Assembly: GCA_004835665.1 (NCBI GenBank)
Contig: RBKR01000021.1
Coordinates: 186,001 to 250,000 of the forward strand
DNA from: Phoma sp. XZ068
Lineage: Eukaryota; Ascomycota; Dothideomycetes; Pleosporales; Didymellaceae
Length of the DNA: 64,000 nucleotides
Direction: 5' to 3'
How positions within the stretch are numbered: the first letter of the stretch is position 1; every line of letters starts with the position of its first letter. The notes beneath the pieces were generated by a model. That model was not told the DNA's origin. It saw nothing but the letters and a program-made list of their open reading frames with translations, and did not search any database. Shown in pieces: positions 22,691 through 32,035 of this stretch. The position numbers and the translations under genes are program-made.

Positions 22691-24054
22691 TCATGGCTTG
22701 ATCCAACCAACTCTTTTTATTGGCCAGTCCAACCATGCTCGATGCTCTCTCGGCATCAGTTCCCATATCCCGTTCATAACATGGTGTGTCCATCCTTGCA
22801 TGTACCAGAATTGCTCCAGAACACGGATCAATACGACAAAATGGGCATAGACGATCATTGCAATGGAATCGCGCTGCTGCAACCGCTCGAGGAAGTCGTC
22901 TGTCATACGAAAGAGCCAGCCAAATGCAACATGATACTCAGTATCAATCCCTTGGTACCGATTGTCATACATTTCGCGCAGAATGTCGACAGCTTCGACA
23001 TCATCTTCGTGGCTACGAGTGTCCTTTGAAACAAAATCGACGTGCTCGCGTAGTTCGTCAAGTTGTTTCTCGTAACCTTCTGGTATTTCTTGAGCTGGTA
23101 GTGGGCGATTTTTGCCTCGTAGTGCTGGTGCATGTGTCTTCACAAACTGCTGTCTATCAATACCTGCAAGTGTCGTTCTGATGCCGCGGAACATCATTAA
23201 CCAGTCTGACTTCTTGTCTCGTCCGAAGGCAAGATATTCCCCAGGTTGGGGGCCACGACCCCAGCTGATAAAGCATATCATCTGAACTGCCACCAGAACT
23301 GCATCGCAATTGCTTGGACTGAGATTTGCGATCTCCGGAGTGACCAGTATGAGTGCCTGCTCGTAATGATGATCTGCCTTTGTGACATACTGCTCTCGTC
23401 GATCGGGCCGGCAGTATGCCAGGTGCAACGCTGTGAGTGCGAACATCAGGTGCAACACGTAAGGATTCTCAAAGCCAATTTCGGCCATTTGAGTTTGCCA
23501 AGTGATACTGCCAGTCAACCATGGTGATATGGAAAGGCAGGTTGATGTTATGTAGTGGTATGTGAGCTCAATTTCGGATATAGGTAGTCCGCTAGAATTG
23601 AAATCGTTGGCGCTGGTTCCCGGCTGTGACGATGCTGGCCGAGCAAAGTCGCAACGTACTTGTCGACGCTTGCAGTTGTCACATTCTGGTTTTTTCTCGT
23701 CGCACTATAACTGTTAGCCGTGGATCTTCTTTCATTAATTGATACGGTAGACTGATGTAATCTTGTAGCCTCTCAACTGTGCTAAATACTAGATGCTAGT
23801 GTGTATACCCGTTTCGACTCAACCAGGCATCATAACACTAAACAATTGGCAGATTGCATACAGCGTTTCTATTCAGCCTGAAGACCTCCATGTTATCGTA
23901 CCTTGATGCGCCGTGTCTTGCAATTCCTGCAGCCAGCACGCGACTTGCGGTGTGATCGTCTGGTTATTTTCTTATCGTTGTGAGCGTCTTGTTCATTGGT
24001 GGACGGTGATGCTGTGTTGGAGTGAGTCAATGACAACGGCGATTCTTGTTGCAT
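22691..24054 (-). CDS. Zn2Cys6 fungal transcription factor
   Basis: Exons 24054-23902 and 23704-22691 (197-bp intron), 388 aa. The binuclear zinc cluster is split by the intron: C42-x2-C45-x6-C52-x6-C59-x2-C62-x6-C69, with GCRNCKTRRIK before the junction and CDEKKPECDNCKRRQVRC after it. The rest carries the middle homology region of short fungal C6 regulators (LHLMFALTALHLAYCRP, then an Ala/Val-rich helix and a C-terminal HHVMNGIWELMPREHRAWL). The nuclear DNA-binding regulator's targets are unknown. The promoter is abutted by a DNA transposon whose outer end lies about 80 bp upstream of the ATG, so regulation may be disturbed. The start at 24054 is the first in-frame ATG after upstream non-coding sequence. 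Confidence 0.88.
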
Positions 24055-24137
24055 GTTGGAGTGCTTGTGGTGAGGAGTTGCGCGGTATGGCTGCGTATTT
24101 GAAGCGATAAGAGCGGATTACGAGCAACGCGCGGCTA

Positions 24138-24181
24138 CCGTGTCCGTGCACCAAATGCGCACCAACACCAAACGCGCGGGT
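24138..24181 (+). repeat. Left terminal inverted repeat, 44 bp
   Basis: Begins CCGTGTCCGTGCACC directly after the TA dinucleotide and is the exact reverse complement of 26197-26240. Identity ends at 24182, where the two ends diverge. Confidence 0.95.
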
Positions 24182-24289
24182 GAACACCATCACACTTATA
24201 CAAAAATGAGGCTGTAGAGCCACCCACAACAGGTATTATCGCGAGATATTATAGAGGAGTACTATAGTGATACCTGCGATTAATTTGGC

Positions 24290-26152
24290 TTATCTAAATT
24301 TACTTGGAAGCTTGATGTTGCGGCCTCGTGATGTTGTGATTGGTGGGGTGGTTGGGAGGACCTGCGCGTCGATATCACCACCTGCATCATCACCTACTTG
24401 TTTCTGACGCTTCTGCTTCTGTATAGGTACTGTTGAAGCCTTCCTCTTACCCTTTTGGGATAATTGTATAGCTTTAGCAGCGTTGCGAGCTTCCTTCTGT
24501 TGCTGCTTTTTAGCTGCTCGTTCTGCCTTCTTCTTCACACGAGCTGCCTTGGCTAGTGCTGCCACCTCACGCTTCTCCTGAGCAATTTTCTCGTTGTATA
24601 GCTTATTGGCTGCCCTGATCTTCTTCCTCTCACTTTTTTGGAGTTGTTGTTTAAGTATCTCACGATTGTATGCCTGTCGACGCTCCTGTGAAGCTGCAAC
24701 CTTTGTTGGAGTCCACATATTTAAGCCACTATAGTACTCCTTAAGATCAAGAGTCTTCCTCTTCTTTTTGTGCTTCTTCTGATGACGTATATGCTGTTAG
24801 AGGCCCTTATTTTGGTGTGTAAGAAGGTCAACACGGCTTGAGAGTGTGTGTACTGCCTCAACGAGCATCCTCACATCCTTATCCTGCTTATCTACAACGT
24901 TCTCCTTGATTATACGCCTCATTTTCCTCTAATCTGACGCGCTGAGTACCGAAGTTGAGCTCTCTCGTGAGCCTCTGTCGTCAGATGTGGTGTTGTTGAA
25001 CCTTTTGAGTATAACGGAGGGGTCAGGGGGCCATATACCAGTGGCTTTGAAGGAGTTGAGTATCGTGGTTTTCTTGAACGAGGTCTGCCACGCCTTCCAG
25101 AACAAGGGGAAGAAGTCTCCTTTTGTTATTGATGCTAGCCCCTGGCTCCTTTTAAGGAAAGATGTGAGCTTGTTGGAGTAGGCCTGTGAGAGTGGCTTGA
25201 ACAAGCACACATTAAGCGGCTGCAGCGTGTGGGTTGAATGGGGAGGAAAAACAGCCAGGAGTATCTTGTTTTTATGACAATAGTTAATAAAAGCAGGTGT
25301 AGTATGCGAGCCGTGGCCATCTAGTATAAGTACTTGGTACTGACGTCGAGCCTTCTCCTTGGTATAGCGATTAAACACATGTTCAAGCCAAGCAACACTA
25401 ATATCGTCGTTCGTCCACCCGGAGGGAGATGAGCTGATTACCACTGAGTGTTCCCCTGGCTTGATTTTATCTACCTAGCTTGATTGTATATTATTGCTTG
25501 CTGACGCAAATATGAGGCTTGGTGGTAACGCTGATCCATCGGCACATATACAGGCTAGGAGGGTAATCCACTCACGAGAACCATCCTGGATGGCTTCTCT
25601 AACCTGTTTTTGTTCCCACATTTGCTTGCTAAATACTTGTTTTGAACGACCTGTGATACCCATTAAGAACCCCTTCTTATCTATATTGTATGTGTGCCGT
25701 GGCTCAACGTCGTACTTGGTAAGTTTGGTATGTAGGAGATCGAAATAACGGGTATATTTTACCCCTGAGTTGGCTTGGTGACGATTGCGATCCATGCTGG
25801 ATGTCTACTTGGATACTAGTTGGTTGGGATGGCGGTTGAGGAAGCGGGTAACCCAGGTCTCTGATACTGGTTTTTGAGCGATCTGGGACGCGTATTTTTG
25901 TACAAGAAGCCGTCTAGGAGGTATACCTCGCTCTGTTAACTCAGTAATATATAATATAAGCTGCTTCTCCTGTTGTGGGTTGAGATTTTGTTGTTCTAAC
26001 GATACAACTGCGCGGGATTGTGAAACTTGTTGGTGCCTACGCGTCAAAGTTGAGCGTACAACACTGTGTTTTTTAGCTATCTTTGTATAGGAGAGTTCTT
26101 CGCCAGGCTCTAGAGCATTAATCTCTGCAAGCGCGTTATTAATTGGAGTCAT
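24290..26152 (-). pseudogene. Pogo/Fot1-family transposase with four in-frame stops
   Basis: A single frame of 620 codons from ATG 26152 with stops at 25805-25807 (TAG), 25475-25477 (TAG), 24929-24931 (TAG) and 24797-24799 (TAA). In order: an N-terminal helix-turn-helix (ELSYTKIAKKHSVVRSTLTR), a CENP-B-type second HTH (SETWVTRFLNRHPNQLVSK), and the DDE catalytic core. The core has D1 in TYNIDKKGFLMG (usually NMDEKGF), D2 in VLILDGHGSHTTP and the third position in HTLQPLNVCLFKPL, where Asp is replaced by Asn. A Lys-rich coiled-coil tail follows. The stops sit where relatives have Trp or Gln, and the changes fit CpA-to-TpA mutation. Catalytically dead. Confidence 0.93.
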
Positions 26153-26196
26153 GGGGTGTGTGTAGTGTTGTTGTGAAGTTGACGCGTTTTTTGGTT

Positions 26197-26240
26197 ACCC
26201 GCGCGTTTGGTGTTGGTGCGCATTTGGTGCACGGACACGG
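26197..26240 (-). repeat. Right terminal inverted repeat, 44 bp
   Basis: Exact reverse complement of 24138-24181, followed by TA at 26241-26242. No mismatch in 44 positions, so either the insertion is young or the ends were spared mutation. Confidence 0.95.
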
Positions 26241-26242
26241 TA

Positions 26243-26673
26243 TCTCTCCCACTAGCGCCATTCGAACTTTGAACTGCAGATGCACCAGCTTTCAAGCGTC
26301 TCGCAAGCACTGCCTATATCATTTGTGAGTTACTAGCAGTGGTCAAACATGGCGTGTAAAATCTTTTGTTCTCGAGGTCTATTAACAGCTTACGTTTTGG
26401 AAGTCGAAGCCCTTGCACAGCAATGACTCGCGCATCTCGCTTCCATCGCGTATTCTCTTAGGAGCGTATTTTCGCAGCATATTTGACTACAGTGAGGTAA
26501 GGTTGCATAGGTTGAGACCACTAGCTGCTATTTCAGTCTCCTAAGTTTGGCTTGGAACTTACGTCAATTTCCCCCGTTGCAGATATAATTCCTGAACTCC
26601 TCGTCTTAGCCTGAGCTCGCTCGAAACACTTCGCATTCCAAACCAAGTCACTTTCACTTGTCGGCACGCAACC
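26243..26673. other. Intergenic, promoter of the MARVEL-like gene
   Basis: About 430 bp between the transposon's right end and the next ATG. Nothing coding. It presumably carries the promoter and 5' UTR of the membrane protein gene. Confidence 0.5.
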
Positions 26674-27381
26674 ATGGCAGTATCTACGCAAGCCAAACCG
26701 CAAGAAGCGCCTCTCAGCGAAATGGCTTCTTCATCATCATCACCAGCAGCAGCCAACGCTATGTCCACCGATGCGCCACCACCTATGCCTCCACCGCCCT
26801 ACTTCAAAACACACTTCATCAACCCTAGCTCCTTCAAGTCTGCCGTAAACAGCAAAATCGATAAACCTCTTGTATCGCTATTTCGCCTAAGCGCTCGGAT
26901 ACTGCAACTCATCTTTGCATTGGCTTCAGGCTGCTCCTATGCCATTGAGCTGTCACACGGCCACGGTCGAGGAGACGCATCAGGGAGCTTCGTATTTTCG
27001 CAAGTCGTTTTCGGGGCCACACTGATAACCCTCATCATCAACGGCGCCACTGTGCGATACTATCGCTTTTCATGGATCGTCGACTGGATTTTGACGGTCT
27101 TCTGGTTCGCACTCTTCGCAATCTTTTACGAGGTATACTTGGGAGGCGATTTGACGCCAGCGTATGGCGGAGTGAACACAGGACGAATGGAGCGAGCAGT
27201 TTGGTGCGATCTCATCAACGCGCTGCTATGGTTAGGTAGCGCGCTGTTCTCTTCAACCATGTGCTGCTCCGGTCTCAAAGCTTCGATCAAGGGGAAGGTC
27301 AAGGACAGACGGCAAAGGAAGGACAAAAAGAAGATGATGGAAACAATGGGTGACATGGAGATGGGGACTGTTCGGACCTAA
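26674..27381 (+). CDS. Four-TM MARVEL-like membrane protein
   Basis: 235 aa, single exon, ATG in strong context (AACCATGG). An N-terminal cytosolic Pro/Ser/Ala-rich segment (about 1-60) precedes four hydrophobic segments: about 64-84 (ARILQLIFALASGCSY), 101-122 (VVFGATLITLIINGATV), 128-150 (VDWILTVFWFALFAIFYEV) and 178-200 (INALLWLGSALFSSTM). The C-terminus is Lys/Arg-rich and cytosolic. Topology, spacing and the Trp/Asp after TM3 fit the fungal MARVEL-domain group (membrane-apposition or trafficking proteins). The individual role is unknown. Confidence 0.8.
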   Translation: MAVSTQAKPQEAPLSEMASSSSSPAAANAMSTDAPPPMPPPPYFKTHFINPSSFKSAVNSKIDKPLVSLFRLSARILQLIFALASGCSYAIELSHGHGRGDASGSFVFSQVVFGATLITLIINGATVRYYRFSWIVDWILTVFWFALFAIFYEVYLGGDLTPAYGGVNTGRMERAVWCDLINALLWLGSALFSSTMCCSGLKASIKGKVKDRRQRKDKKKMMETMGDMEMGTVRT

Positions 27382-27795
27382 AGATCGCTGGCTATGAATG
27401 CCATTCCTCTTGCGTCGCACTCATTTCTCTTGGTAACCGATGTAGACTGTTCATAATCTAAGACGACGGCTTCATACGAGAGCTTTGTTTATGACGGGTG
27501 TTCTCCGGTGCTTTGCAGCTTGGTATCGTGACGTTACATTAGATATGTGCGTACTTGGTTGATGATGATCGTTGCAAGAGGGCTGTGCGGCCAAGCGACA
27601 GGGGCGGTTCTGCCCCATTCAGCTCAGCAGCCGTGGACAACTCATCCTTCTGCAGCCGTTGACAGTTGTCTTTCCACTTCCCGCATTCAGCGGTGCAAAC
27701 GCAAATCGGAAGGATCGATACAGGGACCGACCTCTCTACCGAATGCTGTCGTGATTCCGACGCCTCGATGCAGGGCAGGATTGGGCTTACAGACG
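27382..27795. other. Intergenic, promoter of the second Zn2Cys6 gene
   Basis: About 410 bp between tandem plus-strand genes. No coding evidence. Contains the 3' UTR of the MARVEL-like gene and the promoter of the regulator. Confidence 0.5.
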
Positions 27796-29939
27796 ATGGT
27801 GTACCGAGGTGAGCAAACGGCGTCAGCCCTACCCCGAAAATAGCTGACACCCCACTGCAGGCAAGCCATCATCAGGTACGTGTCCCACGAAGGTCGATTC
27901 GACAATGACTGATTTATTTTCAAGCTTGCGGAGAATGTAGAAAACGCAGAAGTAGGGTACGTCGAAATCCTCCGCTGTAATTAACCCGCCACAGTAGGTG
28001 GCTACAGCCCTGCTATTCGCTTGCAGCCCCTTGCACATAAAGCTTACGGTTCATCGCAGTGTGATCAAGCCACGCCCTGTGGACAATGCGTCAAAGCTGG
28101 TCGCGTATGCCCAGGGTACCGCAATGCTGTCGATCTCTTGTTCCATGATGAAAGTGCGAAGGTTGTCAGGAAAAGCAAAGGCCAGTCTTCCCGATCAACG
28201 ACCGCACCAACACCCAGTGAGAACGTGGTCGCAACGCAAAGCTTGACTCCTGTCAATCTCACGAACATCGTCGTGTACCAGCCATGGGACGATTTAGGTG
28301 TTCACTTCTTCATGTCAAATTATGTCGGCTCTGACCCTGCGGTGTCGCAACTTCATTACCTTCCGGACTTCTACGCTAGGTCAGGATATGCTGCTTCGTC
28401 GCTGAAAAGAACGATCATTGCCAGCGGCTTGGCTGGCTATGCAAGAACTACTCGTCGGGCTGATATAATTGAACAATCCCTCCGGACTTATGTCTCCGCA
28501 ATACGAGACATAAATACCACGCTGTCTAATCGACAGGCTGCCGTCCATGATACTACACTCATGTCAATTATGATGGCAGCGATGTTCGAGACTATGCTAG
28601 TCTCACCAGATTCGGGCATGCAAAACGTCAGCAAGCATCTTGAAGGTGCCATGTCAGTTGCATACCTGAGCTTGCAGCAGCGACCGCCAAGTGACGTCTT
28701 CAAGGCGTTACTCAGCACTTTGATCCAAAGCGTAATCATGAACTGCTGGATTCAACACGAACCCTTACCCTCCCGGTACAAGCATATCAGACCATATGTC
28801 CCCGATAGGATCAATCCTCGCTCGGTTCACGCGAAACTCGTGGACGTTCTGTCAGGAGTGATTGAATTCAGGGACGATCTTAAAGGCGGTTCATACTCAA
28901 GTCCAGATGCAATACTCAAGAGGGCTTTGGAGCTTGATGTTTCTTTGAAAACATTCATTGAAGAGATGCCAAAGCACACGTCTTTTGAAAAGTGCTGGAT
29001 GCCTACGACACAGGCGACAGAAGTGCAGCAGCTGGTGTACAATTGGGTGTTCCATGGTGAGCTCTTTATACATGTAAGCGCATCATTCGCTGACCTCTAC
29101 AAGCCTATCCTCAACAGTTCGCTGGCCATCTCTGGAACAACGTCCGATCTTGTCGCATACATCTTCATCAGCTTATCCATCAGCAATGCTCTATACTACT
29201 CTCTTTTAGCGAAGGAAGCGAGTATACGCACCTGCGTCTACAAAGATCATCCTCCGAGTCAATGACGATACTCCTCGCCGAGGAGATTTGTGCAACTGTC
29301 CCACAATTGCTCTCATACTCGGACTACCTAAATCACTTCGTTGACTCTACCGAATATAATCTGCCATCCCGCCCAAAATCACCACATCGCGACGAGGGCT
29401 CGATCGCATCTGTCTCACCGGAACCCATGAAGGCAGAACCTGAGGACTCAAGCTCCAACGTCTCATCACCAGATCCCTCTCTTCCATCGAGCCCACACTC
29501 CTCGTCTACCCAATCGTCATATGCATCCAACAAAGATGCTCCAACTACCTTCGCACCCAAACCACTTCCCTTCACACCCACCGCACTCGACCCCGCCAGC
29601 GCCTTCCACCTCCTCCTCAAGCTACACAACCTAACCCTCGTCCCCTGGCTCCCCTACGCAATGAAATCCTGGATCCTCGGCCGCATCGCCTGGATCGAAG
29701 CAAACTCGGACCCGCACAGCGCCGCGCGCCTCCGCGACATGATCCGCAAGCGTCCCTGCGACGGCTTCCCCGTAAGTTCCGCGCCAGGCCAACTGCCCTA
29801 CGGCGGCATCTGCGATACCATCGCGACCTCGCCTGCCGACCAGCGGCTCTGGTTCCTCGCGCATAGCTGGCTCTTTGTCGGTATCGATTGGAACGCGGAT
29901 TACTACTCGGATGCAAGTACCTCTTCAAACGACCGCTGA
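27796..29939 (+). CDS. Zn2Cys6 fungal transcription factor with micro-exons
   Basis: Five exons: 27796-27808, 27861-27875, 27925-27956, 28060-29073 and 29118-29939, giving 631 aa. The first three exons (13, 15 and 32 nt) encode MVYRGKPSSACGECRKRRSR. The fourth begins at CDQATPCGQC, completing the cluster C11-x2-C14-x6-C21-x5-C27-x2-C30-x6-C37. The start pattern MVY-x-GKPS-x-x-CxxCRxRR and the downstream CPGYRNAVDLLFHDES are typical of a large ascomycete C6 family. A fungal TF helical region follows (MMAAMFETMLV, then FAGHLWNNVRSCRI after the last intron), and a Ser/Pro-rich acidic linker sits at about 405-465. Targets unknown. The 44-bp last intron was placed because it joins WVFHGELFIH to FAGHLWNN in frame. 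Confidence 0.9.
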
Positions 29940-30393
29940 AGCGAGACCTGACTGGGATAGCAATAGGGACCGAAGAATTGGTGTGCCCATATGGAGATGG
30001 ATGAGGGGATTGTCTGTGGTACGGATGCGGCGCCAGGGATGTTAACTTGGAGGAAGCCGCACTGGACTTGGTGAGTTCGGCACGACGTTTAGGGTCGACG
30101 ACGCTGTTGGCTGTTGGGGTGAGGGCACAGGCTGGAATATGCAGGAAGAGAAAGCAATTACAGCATAGGGAGGCATCGGCAGTTGAGACGATTCGATGTA
30201 CGGTTGAGCATGCAAAGGATATGACGGTTATACCATGTTTCTTTCGGGAGGATCTTAAAATTATTCTAGTAATGCATGCATATCCCACAGCAACCTGCCG
30301 CGAAGCACTTTCGCTCGCAGGACCTTGTATAAAACGCCCGCTATCATTCATGCACTCTACGAGGCACTTAGTGTCTCGGACAAGGCTGCACCC
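29940..30393. other. Intergenic between convergent genes
   Basis: About 450 bp separating the 3' ends of the regulator (+) and the motif-pair gene (-). No coding evidence. Confidence 0.55.
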
Positions 30394-31854
30394 TCAATCC
30401 TTGGTCAGATCCAACTGACCCTTCTCCCACACCTCCAGCGCCCTCTCCAATCTTCCCCTCCCCTTCTTCCCACCCACCAACCCACCGTCGTCTTTCTTTC
30501 TCAGCAGGCCCCAAAGATAACTCTTGGGCACTTCATCGAACCTCTTCCCCTTGAACCCGCCCTTCTCGAACGTGAAGCTCTCAGCATCAGACTCGTACAG
30601 TCCTTTGGGGAACAAGTCTTCGAAGGCTTGCTGCAGCTTCGGGTCGTTGTGGTAGTCGTCGCTGTTGAAGATAGAGCGAAGGTACTCGATGGGTACACTA
30701 TCCATGCGGCGGCCGCGATACCTACCAAAGGTGAAGCAGTAGTTGTTGGGGCGACGGACAGAGGAATTTTGTAGGCGGGGAGGGAGAGTGGTGGAGAAAC
30801 CGAGGCCGTGACGCGAGGACTCGGCTGGTGTGTCTTGGATGGATTGAATAACGGAGTGTTCCGATAGTGATACGGTCAAGGAGAAAGGGAGTGGAGGCTT
30901 GACGTCGAATCCGTAGCGACCGAGGGCGCCTAGGTGGTAAGTTCCCTTGACTGGATATGACAGCCGCTCTCCGGTTCGGAGAGGTTGGTATGGCTGGCGC
31001 GACACAGGATCAATCTCTGCAGGAATGGACATGGTACCCTTTTGGAATCGTGACAGCGCTGCAATAGCTTCGGCGACAGAGAACATAGCGATCTTGGAAG
31101 GTACATCCAAGGGAGGCACGGATTTCTTCTGTTTGGCCTTGGCCTTCCCTTCCCCGCTCCCTTGATGTGCTTGATCCTTGTGTGACCTGTCAGGATCGAC
31201 GTTGGTGACCGAAGGCGAAGGCACAGGTTCACTTTTCTTGGGACGAGAAGACGATCGATTGGCTGCGCTCGTAACAACGGCGTGCGCCTTGTCGACCTCT
31301 TCCAGCCCATCCTCCTCAAACCTGAGTTCAGCTGTCCGCCGCGCAGTTGGAGCAATGTGCTTCTTTCTCTTTTCCTTTATCCTTGAGCCCAATGCGTATC
31401 TAGAGTCGGCATCTTCATCGTCGGCTGCATCTTGAGAGATTGCAGGCTTCGGCTGCCGTATCGCCTCGTCGTTGCTGGAGTCGTTGTCGGTTGTCAAGTC
31501 TATTCGTGCGTACGGTCGCGAACGAACAGGGGCTGCACCATTTGTTTTGGGTAGGGCGATTTCGTCTCTTTGGGATTTCTCTTGCTTGCCACGCCTAGCT
31601 ATCTTCGCCTTTTTATGTTTCTTTTCTGGTTTCTTCGCTGCTGGTGCTGCCAATGCAATATCAGCAGGCACAAAAGGTGTGTCGACCTTTGCAGTGCTCT
31701 TCACTTTCCTTCGACGCTTAGACGAAGGCTGGTTCGGCGGTTGCGCTGCGCTGGGTGCAGAGGTAGCATCGTTGCTGCGTTTGCGTTTCGGTGGGTCAAC
31801 GGGCGGTAGGGCTGGAGGCTCGATCGTTTTCGATTGCCGACGTGTTGTCACCAT
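30394..31854 (-). CDS. Hypothetical nuclear-type protein with two GxxKG-type motif repeats (gene A)
   Basis: 486 aa, single exon, start ATG 31854 (MVTTRRQSK); the frame stays open upstream to about 32028 but has no ATG. The first 270 residues are disordered, Lys/Arg/Ser-rich with several nuclear-localisation-like clusters (PPKRKRSN, SSKRRRKVK, KKHKKAK). A middle folded part (about 270-365) contains RTGERLSYPVKGTYHLGAL. The C-terminus has two copies of a short module: CFTFGRYRGRRMDSVPIEYL (about 373) and FTFEKGGFKGKRFDEVPKSY (about 427), each ending in a helix like LQQAFEDLF. The neighbour upstream carries the same module twice. It vaguely recalls the DUF3820 FGKYKG signature, but the family is not recognised. 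A DNA or chromatin role is inference from the basic composition only. Confidence 0.72.
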   Translation of the reverse strand: MVTTRRQSKTIEPPALPPVDPPKRKRSNDATSAPSAAQPPNQPSSKRRRKVKSTAKVDTPFVPADIALAAPAAKKPEKKHKKAKIARRGKQEKSQRDEIALPKTNGAAPVRSRPYARIDLTTDNDSSNDEAIRQPKPAISQDAADDEDADSRYALGSRIKEKRKKHIAPTARRTAELRFEEDGLEEVDKAHAVVTSAANRSSSRPKKSEPVPSPSVTNVDPDRSHKDQAHQGSGEGKAKAKQKKSVPPLDVPSKIAMFSVAEAIAALSRFQKGTMSIPAEIDPVSRQPYQPLRTGERLSYPVKGTYHLGALGRYGFDVKPPLPFSLTVSLSEHSVIQSIQDTPAESSRHGLGFSTTLPPRLQNSSVRRPNNYCFTFGRYRGRRMDSVPIEYLRSIFNSDDYHNDPKLQQAFEDLFPKGLYESDAESFTFEKGGFKGKRFDEVPKSYLWGLLRKKDDGGLVGGKKGRGRLERALEVWEKGQLDLTKD

Positions 31855-32035
31855 GTCGACGACAGCGCTGGTTTTGTGCAGCCGCGAGCTGGGAACGAAA
31901 GGCTGTGGTGTTTGTAGCGTTGTTGATTCGTAGGTAATGACGCTGTGCTCTGGGAACTTTTGGCAGTGCGCACGGACTGCAACGGCAAAATGAAGGCAGT
32001 CGCGACTGCACGTGCACTTCACCTTCACTTGATGC

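Larger units (their letters stand above)
24138..26240 (-). mobile_element. Fot1/pogo-like DNA transposon, complete but mutated
   Basis: A 2103-bp element bounded by perfect 44-bp terminal inverted repeats and flanked by TA dinucleotides at 24136-24137 and 26241-26242, the target-site duplication of Tc1/mariner/pogo elements. It carries one transposase frame on the minus strand (separate entry) broken by four stops. The intact inverted repeats suggest it could still be mobilised in trans by a related transposase (inference). It inserted in the upstream region of the Zn2Cys6 gene ending at 24054. Confidence 0.95.

Noticed and set aside
31855..32028. Upstream extension of gene A with Cys residues (CTCSRDCLHF)
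   Set aside because: The frame has no ATG before MVTTRRQSK at 31854. It could only be coding if genes A and B were spliced together, for which no good donor/acceptor pair was found.
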